Part shown: positions 22,041-32,631 of the stretch, piece after piece | How positions within the stretch are numbered: the stretch's first letter is position 1 | How the letters are laid out: each line of letters begins with the position of its first letter | Assembly: GCA_022749755.1 (NCBI GenBank) | Contig: CM040447.1 | Location: 15,661,087 to 15,725,086, forward strand | Source: Azadirachta indica | Taxonomy: Eukaryota; Streptophyta; Magnoliopsida; Sapindales; Meliaceae | DNA: 64,000 nt | Direction: 5' to 3' | The notes under the pieces: generated by a model | Database searches by the model: none | What the model was told of the DNA's origin: nothing | Seen by the model: only the letters and a program-made list of their open reading frames with translations | Translations under genes and position numbers: made by a program

Positions 22041-23513
22041 AAGGGTGAAATGCCCAAGTTATGTGTTTTGTCAAAACCTTGTGTCCAAAAACATCTCTAC
22101 TAGTTCAATTAGTCAATCTAATATTTTGGGATGTCTGGATGATTAAACAAGTGTGATTTTTGGATTTCGTATCAAAAACCTTAGGAAAGGTCAAAGTCAA
22201 GGTTGACTATGATTAGTGAACACATTGAGCTTATTGTAGACTTGATTGCACTAAGTCACAATGCGAGTTTGACAGACCCAAATAGGATCTGCACTATGAC
22301 AATGGGTCAACTAATCCGCGTATTGACCATAATCAATGTGGACCATTGACGCTCAAGATCAAATGGTTGATATGATGCCACGTCATCACGCTGACTTTTG
22401 ACTTTAGACTTTGATCAACAACCATGCACTGTTGATTTGTTGACGTTTGACTATTGACCCTTAACCAAGCATTATAGAGGGCTGGATTTAAATCTTTTAC
22501 TTGATTTGGACAACCAGAAATGCATCACGAAGTTGAAACCTTAACCATTGATTTTGGATGATCTAATGGTCCAAAATTATTGATCTTGATATACATTTGA
22601 AGCTTTCTTCAAGCCCTAGCCACAATGTACTGCGCTTGTATTTTCAAAATTGATTTTGGGAGTTTTAGGTAGAATCATTTAAGGATGTATTTGAGTTTTA
22701 TTGTTATATTTAGGCACCGTAGGTTGTGCTTTAAGTGATTTTTAATTCCTTCACTTCGGTTTAGCTTCATCATTAACTTAGTTGTGATTTCTTTGTAATT
22801 GGAGTTGTTAAATCTAAGCTGATTACTCCTACAACATTTATTAATTGTTTTTGACCTCGTGAGGAGATTAATGTGTGATCCACAAGGAGATAAGTACGTG
22901 AGGATCGTGAGGGTTGATGCTTTGGGTTGAGATGAGAGGTACTTTGTAGCGTGAGGCTTTATAACTATTTTAAATCCATTGTAAACTTGAGTATTTTCAT
23001 AGTGGATTATTATGTCTGCATGTGGACTTAATCGCATGTCATGGTTTTTATCCTTGATCGTGATGATAAAAGGTTTCCTCGTATAGATATTGTGTTATGG
23101 ATGTTGTTTTAATTTTTGCATTTACATTTCTACAATAGAATATTTATCCTTGATTTAATTTTTTGAATTTCAATTATCTATTGTGAAGTAGTTGTTGGGA
23201 AATTGAGATTAGAAATTTTAAAGGTGTTGTTTATTGTGGAGTAGTTGTTGGAAATTGAAATTTGAAATATTGGTTTCATATTATTAAATGTTTGAATTTA
23301 ATTTTTTGATTATGTGATTAAATTTTTATCTATTATGTTGGAAGATGTTGTTGGATTTGGAGTATTTTGGGAGTGTTGCATGTATTCATATTTTATTGTA
23401 ATTAATTATATTTTGTGCAGTGTTTGGTTATTCTGCATTTGATTCATTTTGCATAATTGCTTTTTTGCATTCATTTTCATTCCCACATACAGATAAGAAG
23501 TTTTTTCAAAGGG
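22041..23513 (+). mobile_element. Solo LTR with 5-bp target site duplication AAGGG
   Basis: The unit 22046-23508 (1463 bp) starts TGAAATGCCC, ends TTTTTTCA, and is flanked by AAGGG at 22041-22045 and 23509-23513. It interrupts the internal region of the Athila-like element. No PBS, PPT or coding sequence is inside, so it is a solo LTR formed by recombination between two LTRs. I assumed the plus orientation from the transcript-like later half; both ends permit the other. Its first quarter holds eleven W-box cores (22190-22458). Confidence 0.8.
22190..22458 (+). promoter_or_regulatory. Cluster of eleven W-box cores (TTGAC/GTCAA) in the solo LTR
   Basis: TTGAC or its complement starts at 22190, 22196, 22203, 22269, 22306, 22323, 22346, 22398, 22440, 22447 and 22454. 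Random sequence of this length would give about one half. W-boxes (TTGACC/T) bind WRKY transcription factors in plants, and several of these are full TTGACC or TTGACT. In an LTR this would be a stress-responsive U3 enhancer. Function is inferred. Confidence 0.6.
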
Positions 23514-24044
23514 GCAGAAGTAGGACATTTTTCGATATCACACATTTTAGGCTCATCATTCTTTTCATCACCAATTAATTTTGATGGTTTATTAGAATCA
23601 TTTTCTTTTGAAGGAATGGTTTTATTAATGATCCTATCACTTTGAGGAGTTGTGATAGAATCGGCATTCTCTAGTTGTATGCCCTTTGAATTAGAATCAC
23701 TTACATTAATTTGACTAGAGGGATTTGGTTGTGCTTAGGTAGAAATTTACCCTTCTTTTGAACACTTAAAGATGAAGTCAATTTTGAAAGTATATTCTCA
23801 ACATCATTAATGGCTTGTTATGTTTGATTGTTTATGCTTTTTTTGCCCTTGCATTAATGCTTGCAACATTTCCTCAAGAGTTTTTGAATGTAATGAATGA
23901 TATAGTAGGAAATTTGAGGGTCTTTAGGGAGGTTGATGAACATTATGTTCATTTTTTCAACTAAAATTTATAGATGGTTTCCCTATCCAGGATTGTATGT
24001 TTTAGAATATAAAGAATGAGATAGGAAAAACTTTGTAAAAGTAT

Positions 24045-24967
24045 TCATAGAATTTGCTTGTCATAAAACATTTCTTTAAAACTTGCAACATTTGGATCTT
24101 GAGTGCAATGTCTCATGACTTCACAAATTCCACATACTTCATCATTATATGCAAATTTAACTTCTTTCACTTTCCTTAATTCCATGGCTTCAATCTTTTT
24201 TGTCAAATTGACAACTCCAACACATAGATCATCTTCTTGACTCAAATTATATTTGCCTCTACTAGAACTAGTAAGATTGGATCTAATTACATTTTTTGAA
24301 GAGTTAGTGGTTTCCCAAGATTAAGAGTTTTCAACTAGATGATCTAAATACTCTAAAGCTTTTTCAAGATCTTTATCTAGAAATTCACCGTTACACATTA
24401 ATTCAACAAATTATTTTGTGTCTATTTTTAACCTTTCAAGAAAGAAGGTTATCATTCACCATTTTTCAAAACTATGATGTGGGCATGAATTTAACAAGTT
24501 TTTAAATCTTTCCAAACATATTTCATTTGCTTTTTGACAAAAATTTTTAATTTGTCTCTTGAAAGCATTGATTTTATGTGCTGGAAAAAATTTCTTTAAG
24601 AACTTAATTTGCATTTCTTGCCATGTGCCTAAGGATCTAGGTCTCAATGAATTAAGCCATGTTTTTACTTTATATTTTACGGAAAAGGGAAAAAATTTAG
24701 CATAACAAATTCTTCACTACATTTTTTATCAGTAAATGTGGCACAAACTTCCTCGAATTCTTTTAAATGCAAATAAGAACTTTCAAACTCTAAGTTATGG
24801 AAATTATGAAGTAAAGGAATCATATTAGGCTTAAAGTTGAAATTATTTGCATTAAGAGGAAAAATAAAGCATGAAGGGGACGAGTTTCGACGAGGTTGCA
24901 AGTATTCACACATGGTTTGAATATGTGGATTTTCATTTTTATTGTGTATACTTTCGTTTTCAGCCAT
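24045..24967 (-). pseudogene. Athila-like gag relic
   Basis: Starting at an ATG at 24967 (MAENESIHNKNENPHIQ), the minus strand passes through SSYLHLKEFEEVC (about 24750), then RPRSLGTWQEMQIKFLKKFF with QKANEICLERFKNLL and CPHHSFEKW at 24456-24647. This is the conserved retrotransposon gag core of Athila elements. Near 24100-24150 CGICEVMRHC is a decayed CCHC knuckle lacking its last Cys. Stops and frame changes separate the blocks. In active copies this protein forms the virus-like particle. Confidence 0.88.
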
Positions 24968-25478
24968 GGTGTTTAATGTTTTGAATGTGAAAACAAATCA
25001 AACAAATCACCAAATAAGGTTTCAAAATTATCTTTCACTAAGCGACCAGAGTGAAGATCACGATATCATCCAAGTATAAATAAAATAAAATAAAATTCAA
25101 CAATAATAATACAAAAGAATAAAAAATGTTAGAATAATGATAATAAGACAAATAAAAAGAAAAGAGGTGGGTACAACCTTCCTTTTGACAAGAATAAAAA
25201 AAAATTATAAAAATAATAGCACAATAACTAACAAAATAAAATTTAGGTGGTAGAACCAATCATATACTAAGCAAAAAAAACAATATTAGTCTTACAAAAG
25301 AAATAAAATATAATAAAACAATAATTTAAGCATGATAAATTAAAAATAAAAGTAAGAAATATAAATAAGAAAAAAGAAAAATGTTAGAGTTAAATGTTAC
25401 GGTTAGAGTTAGAGTTAAAGTTGGAGTTAATAAAATAAAACTAAATAACAAGAACTAAACTTTATACAAGCTAAAATT

Positions 25479-25496
25479 CCTTGACAATGGTGTCAA
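25479..25496 (-). other. Primer binding site, tRNA-Asp type, transition-decayed
   Basis: The minus strand reads TTGACACCATTGTCAAGG, following the 5' LTR end ...GTAGCA and spacer AGTTT. The intact Athila PBS is TTGGCGCCGTTGCCGGGG. Every difference but one is a C-to-T or G-to-A transition, as expected for long-term cytosine methylation. Confidence 0.85.
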
Positions 25497-25501
25497 AAAC
25501 T

Positions 25502-27051
25502 TGCTACAACTTTTAAGTTGTAATACCCAAGTGTAAGTTGTCTCAAGCAATAAAAATTTGGAAGCTCGAGTGTCGGTCCACAACTATAATAGTCCAAAAG
25601 TTCAAATATTACAAGTTCAATTGTCCAAATATTATAGTGTGAAATGAATTTGTTAATTTTTAAATTTAAATTCACGATTATTAGATATTAGGGCATTATG
25701 AACCATTTTAATGATATGTATAGAAATTATTCTTGATCATTTTTTTATACGTAATTAAGAATTAACTAAAAGGTGATCTTCAATGGAAGATGAATTACAT
25801 TTAAGCACAAAGGAAAACAAAAAATAACCTATGAATTGATGATGAAAAACTACAAGTTGCTTTACTCTTAATATGTAGAAAACATCCAAGCATTCAATGT
25901 ATCATTTGTTAGTAAGGAATTGAGGTTTCTAGCAAACCAAAGTAACTTGCAAAATATAGTATTCAATGAATAATAAAGTTAACAATGAAGTATAAAATAA
26001 AGGATCAAAGAACAACATCTTATGACTATCAAAAGCTCACCATAGCCCTAATTATGAAATTATTAAGTACACTATTTAAAGAAAATATAAAGAAGAAAAA
26101 GATGAAAGTTCTGCTATTTTTCAACAAAAATAAGCTGCTCTAAAGCTCTCAACATTAAGTTTTATATAGGCAAGATAAAGGAAAATTCACATATATGAAT
26201 ACAAACAAATCGTAGGTTTCATTATAGCACTATCTTATACTTTAAGACTCATTTTTACTATCATCCATTCCAAAATAGAGAAATGTTTCTTCTTCCATAA
26301 ATAAGCTTTGTAATGCTTTATGATTCATATCATTTTGACCTGTGTAGTAGGAGATATGGTTAAGATAATAATGCATATTCAAATTAAAACATTAACAGTC
26401 GCTATCAGAATGATGATTATTTTAGATCATTTAGATCACGAATTAAAAATTGTGCATAGCAGAAAATTGTAGCTATCTTTCTCTTGGTTCTTTTGGTTCA
26501 AGAATTAACTTAATTGGTGTAGAATTGAGAAAGTAATAGCCAAAACATAGAAGGATGTTCATTGGTACAAGATGCAAATGGTAGAACCATGCTTTTGTGT
26601 ATTGCTTTAAATTTTTGGTGATGAACCGTTCCAAATATGGCAATGACTACAAAATATAAATTGTGGAAAATTGAGTCAGCTTTCATTTGAAAAAAAGTCA
26701 TTGTGTTTAAAGATGGCTACACAAAGATATGATCATTATACTAATTAGTGCTCAAGTGGGAAATATGCATGTGGACCATTTTAATCATTTCTTTTTTAAT
26801 TTCAACTTGTTCTTCCTTGCACCTATACACAAAATGCACTGCAATAGTATTTCAATATAAGTATTATACTCACACCAACTTACACAATTATATATTTGCA
26901 TATAATTGCGCTTTAGATTATAAAAATATGCAAATTAAAGTAGTGGCAATGAAATTCATAATTTATGCACAAATAGGGACTTTAAATTAGACAATAATGC
27001 AATCATGTCTTATAAAATATATGTGAATAATATACTTTTGGGCACTTATCA
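25502..27051 (-). repeat. 5' LTR of the Athila-like element
   Basis: 1550 bp, plus-strand ends TGCTACAAC and GGCACTTATCA. It aligns with 18453-19867 throughout. Confidence 0.9.
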
Positions 27052-28021
27052 GTGTCAATAGCCACCATTAACCAATTTTGGAAAGAGGAATTTTAGAGGG
27101 AGAAATAAGCAAAAAAAAAAAAAAAGAGGATTGGGGCTAGAGAGAAAGAAGGGAAAAATAAACAAGAAAAGGAGAATTTCATCAAAATATTGGGGGATTC
27201 TCATCAATACTAATGGATTAGAGCTCTCCTCATCTATTTTTACTTATTTTCTTTTTTCTTCATCCATAAATTAACAATTTATGTTGATTGGAATTATGTT
27301 TAATATTGTTGAATTCTTGATGATTAAAGTTGTACTTTATTCTTTGTGTGGCTAAACTTCTTTTCTAGGGCAATGATTTAATGTATTAAAAATATCTATT
27401 TCCTGATATTGTGTTATTTTTCATTAAAACATACTATTAAGCATTTATCCTAATGTTTGGTGGTTCAAATATCTAGCCAATGTTTGAATGAATTGTGAAC
27501 TGATATGAACTAAGAGACAATTATTATGTTTAGACCATGTGATGAATGCTACAATTGTATATTAGGCAAAGATGTATTATTATAATTTAAGTAGTTATTA
27601 TTGAAATTATCACTAACCTTAATGTTCTTCTGCTTAATCAAATTTATATAAAGATATAGTAAATTTTTAGGTGTAGAGTAATTTCAACTGATCTCAAGAG
27701 AGACTGTTGAATAAGAAAGAATAATTAACTGACAATACTAGTGTTAAACTAGAATAATGTCAACTGAAGAATTATATAAGACTAATTAAGATGAAATTAT
27801 TTGTCATAGACCTTCTATTAATTGAATATTTTAATTAGTTTGTCAAGTAGTTAATTTTTGCTAGGTTCCATTTCTCATATAATTTGATAATCAATTTCTT
27901 TACACACATATAAACTTAATTATCTTCAATACTTAATAAGTTGCACTCCTCATTGGTTCAACATCTCTTTTACATATATTATTTGTTACGATTTCATGCA
28001 CTTACGAATATCGCACACACA
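27052..28021 (+). repeat. Plus-strand gypsy LTR, second part (R-U5)
   Basis: Has the typical downstream half of an Athila/Tat LTR: a purine-rich 'GGGCTAGAGAGAAAGAAGGG' leader (27135-27154), then the closing segment GTTACGATTTCATGCACTT at about 27984-28002 and CGCACACACA at the end. In intact elements such a segment precedes the LTR terminus. It continues the LTR that breaks off at 18452. Confidence 0.65.
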
Positions 28022-28142
28022 TATTGCAAGTATGACACAACAACACATCTCTTCCTATAATTTGAAAAACAACTTGTAACTTAAAAATTTGTTAAATGTA
28101 GAAATGGTTCCTATTGGTGGTATTTGGCATGCTTCTCCCTTT

Positions 28143-28151
28143 GTCTCTCTC

Positions 28152-28197
<46 letters not shown>

Positions 28198-28207
28198 TTT
28201 TTTTTTT
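28143..28207 (+). repeat. (CT)n microsatellite followed by a T-run
   Basis: An almost pure CT repeat of about 50 bp, one TA interruption near 28157, then about 15 T. The open frame spelling Ser-Leu repeats here is only the translation of the microsatellite. Confidence 0.95.
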
Positions 28208-28429
28208 ACATACTGTTTTAATCTTAGTAATATACTATGTTACTTTCTTCCATTGTGGTTTAAGAATATATGTATAGCATGTAAGCATTAATAAATCTAA
28301 TATGACTGTTTTGAGACGATTTCAAAGAGATCTTCAACAACATGCTTTATCATCATTTCATACAACTTGTAATTCTTAATATCTTTTTTTATATGCTTGA
28401 AACATGCTTGGTTGCTCGTATTTATGAAA

Positions 28430-29798
28430 CATTTACTTGAAATGAGAATAACATCCTAAAGGTAAATGCACCATAGAGATCCCAATAAACTTGGTAGGTA
28501 GGCTTCTCAAAAGGTGGTGCACCTCAAGGGCATCCTATGAGGCCGTGGATGCTATCCATTGGGCATTTAGTCATGTATTATATTTTTCACCTAGCATTAT
28601 ACATCCCTAAATTTAACAATGACATCTTATGAGTTATCCTATGGGTTCTCAACTTAACACAAGCAATCTATACAGTTAGGTGTCCTCAATAAGGCATCTT
28701 TATGATTCTAAGAGTCATTTAGAACTCACCAGGCATATTTCTATGGAGGTATCTATGGCCTAATCTTAAGCATCTTCCATGTAATGTGGTCAACATGGCA
28801 GCATCTGTTGCATAGTAGAAATATATAGCAACCTATGTTGCCATATGTATGAAAGCTATAAATACAACATCTTACTTTAAGTGATCTTTCTACACATTAG
28901 GCATGCATGGGCATTCCTCATGGATATGATCCCCTTGAAGCATCCATTCATGTATTATGTTTGTCTATGGGGATCTTTGACTATGTGAGTATGAGATATT
29001 GTTCCACATGGGTATATATGTGGCAGATTATGTATGACTTTTGGGGTACCACGGAGATCTTTCCTTTATAAAGGAGCTTCCATATGCTCAAGGTCATACA
29101 CATTTCCTATAAAATTAAATGTATAAGACTTTTGATAATGTATTATATCAGCCCTAGGCATCTATGTGGCTAAAGTTGTTCTCTCTATAGGTATGGAATA
29201 CTTTTGATCATTATGCCTATCATTGGTGATAATGATCCAATTGTATATTATGATTATCGTCGGTCATAGTGGTGAGACATCTCAATCATGTATTATAACT
29301 ATCATCAACTACTTTTTATATGACAACATTTGATCATATATTATAATTGTCATCAATCATTATGTACTTATGTCTTGATCATGTATTATGGCTAATGTTG
29401 AACATCCTTTAGGGACATGCTTCTATAAGGATGTTTTAGATTTTTTGATTCTTCCTTTTAAGAGTAAAGAAGTTTTGTAATGGTTTGCTTTTCTTGCTTA
29501 GTTGATGATACTAAGATATGCCCTTTAAAAAGAGAAAGACCTTGTGTTGAAAGACAAAATACTTTATGAAAAAAGAATGAATTTTATTTTAAGTATTTTT
29601 ACAGAGAAAGCGGTTTTACAAAGGTCCCTACTTTAAAAGGGAAAAAAAACCAGAACAAACAAATAATCCTTAAAAGAAGGGTTTTACGAAAGGTTGTTTT
29701 CGGATAAAGAGATTAAAAGTAGACTAATTCTCATAGATGCTCAGTGAGAGTTTTGATGCCTTGCAACTTGAGCAATCTAGTGCATACTACTTATCTTG
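28430..29798. repeat. Possible LTR or non-coding repeat with a degenerate internal array
   Basis: No coding sequence. The phrase ATCATGTATTAT recurs with variation at about 28570, 28950, 29130, 29234, 29289, 29332 and 29378; the last four are 43-57 bp apart with a common tail TATCATCAAT. CCTTTATAAAGG at 29074-29085 is a TATA-like palindrome. The mix of a TATA-like site and sub-repeats resembles a retroelement LTR, but no termini were found. Confidence 0.4.
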
Positions 29799-29967
29799 AA
29801 TAATGGAATTCAGTAATGCTTACTTATTTGGGGTCTTTGTTACCTATTACAACTTAATCAATAACTAACAGTTATTGACTCTTTTTTTTTTACCTCTTTA
29901 AGAAAATATTGTCAAGTCATATAGAATTCTCATGTCAAGATTGCCTTCCACAACATCTAGCCCTATA
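29799..29967 (+). repeat. Dispersed direct repeat, copy 1 (partner 38023-38190)
   Basis: About 170 bp aligning with 38023-38190 from AATAATGG through CATATAGAATTCTCATGTC to ATCCTATA/GCCCTATA, with scattered substitutions and small indels. The two copies flank the gypsy LTR and the copia element at 30.4-37.1 kb in the same orientation. What the repeat is remains unknown. Confidence 0.75.
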
Positions 29968-30472
29968 GTTTCTAGCAGTGACGAGTCATCAGTTCGTTGT
30001 TAGAAACTAAAGGTTTTACGGACTTTAGCATATGAGCTCATAAATAATGCTCAACTTGACTTCTTGGAGCATAAAAGTGTTCAACTAGCTTTTTAGAACA
30101 AGAATATCCACTTAATTTCTTTTTTTTTTTTCGTAAATTAATATTAGCACCTATTGCTTTCTCATTTTGGTGTTGCTCCTACATGCTAAATCAACATCTT
30201 GTTTTAATTCACAATAAATATCATGCATATATGCTTTGCATGTACATTATTTCATTGCATAATTCCATGCATTGATATTCATTTATGCTAATGCTTGAAT
30301 ATTTTTATGTATAATTTTCATTCATGAATTATGGTTGCACTAAATTGTATACTTGCAAGTCTATGGATTTTCATGTAGGGTACCATCTTGAGTGGCATTT
30401 TTCTCATTGTTACTGAAGTTTTTCTTCAAGTGATAAACACGATAAATTGTTGCTTGTTCGCAATAACGCTAA
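29968..30472. other. Non-coding spacer
   Basis: AT-rich, with a run of T at 30119-30132 and several ATGCATATATGC-like alternating stretches. No gene or element ends recognised except the possible decayed PBS near 30450-30472. Confidence 0.4.
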
Positions 30473-32119
30473 CTTGTATGCATGTGATTACAAGTGCACG
30501 GGTCGTGATAAGTAATAAAGTGATAAATAAGAGTATCATCTTACAAGAATTGAATCTTTAAATTAAAACTAATTATTATGGCTACGGCAACTTAATTTTA
30601 TCTAGGCAAACCAATTTTCAAAAACAGTTGTAAGAATAAAACAAAAATCAAATGGATGCTAAATTAAGAAAAATGGCAACAACAAATAAAAGAAAATAAA
30701 ATTAAGCAAATGGAAACCTATGTAATGCTAGTTCGAGGGTCTTAAGTACTATGGCCATTCAACTTAATATTATCTAGGTAAACTGATTTCAAGAAACGAA
30801 TTCAAAAATAAAAAGATAATCAAATAACAAACTGAATTAAAAAGAGTGTAAATCTTTATAATAATAGTTCTAAGGTCTTGACTTCACCCAAATTCCCCAT
30901 GGTTCTTCTATTTAGTTATTGTCAATGTGTTCCAATTTATTTCACTAATAACGAGTTTAAGATTAACCTCATTACCTTTTCTGAGCATTAAAGAAGATCT
31001 TATATATAAGTAACCAAGTTAATATCCTTATCTAACTTGATTAATTACACATTCATTAAATTTCACTTGTATTTACTACCAAGGTATTGATCACCTCTCA
31101 ATCTCACAATATCTTAAGTTTTAATGTGATTATCTAACTCTTTTAGACTTACAACAACCTAGATTATGTTCCCCAAATTGATAAATGACTCAATCTTTCC
31201 TAAGCATCAAATAATTAATTCAAAATCAACTAATTTATAGTACAACAAACTAGAGGCATTAAGAAAAGAGGAACACAGATGAATTGAATCCTACTAACAT
31301 TAACAAAAGATTACGTATTCAAAATATAGTTCAAATAGAGTTACATCAAGCCCGTAAATATAAAATTAGCTTAACATACAAAAATTCATAGCACTTATCA
31401 TCAAGAAATTCATAAATGCAAACATAGTCTTAAATGATATTACTAATTATAAATTTCAATAGATAAAATGAAGGAAAAGAAAAAACTAGGATTGAGAGAT
31501 GCTTCAGGACTCTAATTCTTAAAGAATCCTCCAAGAATCTTCAAGAAATTGTTGATCTTCAAGTTTTCCTCTCTCTCTAGAAGGTTCATCTCCTTTATCT
31601 CCTTCTTAGAATTGTGTGTTTTTCTCACAATCTATCTTGATCCAAGGGCCAAAAATGACCCTTAATCATTTTTCAATTTAGGAGGTGGCGTGGTCGCACC
31701 ATGATTACGGTAAGGGTAATGTAGCCATACTTAAGGGTGGTAAGGCATGCCACACTTGCTACCTATGTGACTTTGGTGGCTTAGAGTGGCCTTTAGGGCA
31801 CGGCTAGGCTATGGTTGCTGTCCCATAATGGTGTGGTGGCATTTGACTAATATTGTTCGAACTGTTTTACACACTAGACTTTAAATACAAGTATGCATAA
31901 CATATTGATGGAAAGCTCTGAATGTCTAGTTCTAATGAAACAAACCAAACAAGATTCTAAATTATTTAGAGGACGTTATGATCATTTTTGTTGCTCATGC
32001 TCAACATATCAATTTTTGCTGTCCATGATATGCATTATGCTCCTTTAGCCAGATTTGCACCAGATTATCCTCAATTCTAGTTTTCTTACTTCCTTGCACA
32101 AAAATATACAAATTTGTCA
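30473..32119 (-). repeat. Gypsy (Athila/Tat-type) LTR, minus strand
   Basis: Read on the minus strand it shows the standard plan of such LTRs: a transcribed part with a purine-rich leader (GGAGATGAACCTTCTAGAGA, about 31573-31592), 'GATTCTTGGAGGATTC', and a terminal segment CACGACCCGTGCACTTG (about 30488-30504). A poorly preserved tRNA-Asp-like PBS (AGCGTTATTGCG) may follow at 30450-30472. No internal coding region is present, so it is solo or truncated. Its right border abuts the copia 5' LTR remnant; 32119 is approximate. Confidence 0.6.
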
Positions 32120-32237
32120 TACATAATTTAATGTCACCTCGTGATTTTTTCCTTCAAGGGTTTTCCACATTAAAAAATATCAGTGTCTCTCTGTTAATTT
32201 TATTTTACTATTTCACTGTGTTTAATATTTTCCAAAA
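32120..32237 (+). repeat. Truncated 5' LTR of copia element 2
   Basis: Aligns with the last ~120 bp of the 3' LTR: TCTCTCTGTTAATTTTATTT at 32187 corresponds to the same phrase near 37030, ending TTTTCCAAAA against TTTTCCCAACA. Upstream similarity is lost where the gypsy LTR begins. Confidence 0.8.
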
Positions 32238-32238
32238 C

Positions 32239-32250
32239 TGGTATAAGAGT
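32239..32250 (+). other. Primer binding site of copia element 2 (tRNA-Met type, decayed)
   Basis: TGGTATAAGAGT, two differences from the canonical TGGTATCAGAGC, located one base after the 5' LTR. Confidence 0.75.
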
Positions 32251-32629
32251 ATTATTGGAGAAAAATTATTTATGTTACTATTTAACAAGTACTATAATTG
32301 TCAATATTATAGACATTACTGTTGAGGATTGTAGCAGTTCCACTATAGCATCACGTGGCGATTCATTATAGCTGCCAACATTAAGGGCAGGTACTATTGT
32401 TTAAGGCACAATTGTTTTGTACGACGATCTTGTGCAAGGTAGCTACTATTGGTAAGGGTGAGTAACTATATCTAAGGGCCATTACTGTTCTGAAAGACAT
32501 CTATGTTTTGTAAGGCAATTTTATGCAGGATAGTTTTTGTTCCAAAGGGAGTGTAGTACTGTAGCAAATACGGGGTATTGTAGTAGATACTGCACTGTAG
32601 CGTATACTATACTATAGCAAATATTGTAG
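32251..32629 (+). other. 5' untranslated leader of copia element 2 with short repeats
   Basis: Non-coding. Contains repeated phrases such as ACTGTAGCAAATA, ACTGTAGCGTATA and ACTATAGCAAATA between 32560 and 32625, giving a small degenerate tandem array just before gag. Confidence 0.6.
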
Positions 32630-32631
32630 AA

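Larger units (their letters stand above)
18453..27051 (-). mobile_element. Athila-like Ty3-gypsy retrotransposon, defective, nested
   Basis: Two LTRs (18453-19867 and 25502-27051) that align over their whole length enclose minus-strand gag, protease and the beginning of RT. Each LTR starts TGATAAGTG in the element's orientation. A PBS of the tRNA-Asp type lies next to the 5' LTR and a purine-rich TTGGGCGTG next to the 3' LTR. The RT palm, RNase H and integrase are absent: the region from 19868 to about 20890 holds only AT-rich unassigned sequence. A solo LTR (22046-23508) is inserted within it. No target duplication is recognisable at the outer ends, so one end may be eroded. The LTRs are clearly diverged, indicating age. 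Confidence 0.9.

Noticed and set aside
18448..27056. A 5-bp target duplication around the nested Athila-like element
   Set aside because: The bases next to the proposed ends (TAATT on the left, GTGTC on the right) do not match, so no duplication is claimed.
28089..28277. Plus-strand open frame spelling Ser-Leu repeats
   Set aside because: It is the translation of the (CT)n microsatellite and the following T-run.
29230..29405. Regularly spaced repeat units as a CRISPR-like array
   Set aside because: The units are degenerate, spacing is irregular and the sequence is plant nuclear DNA with no cas genes.
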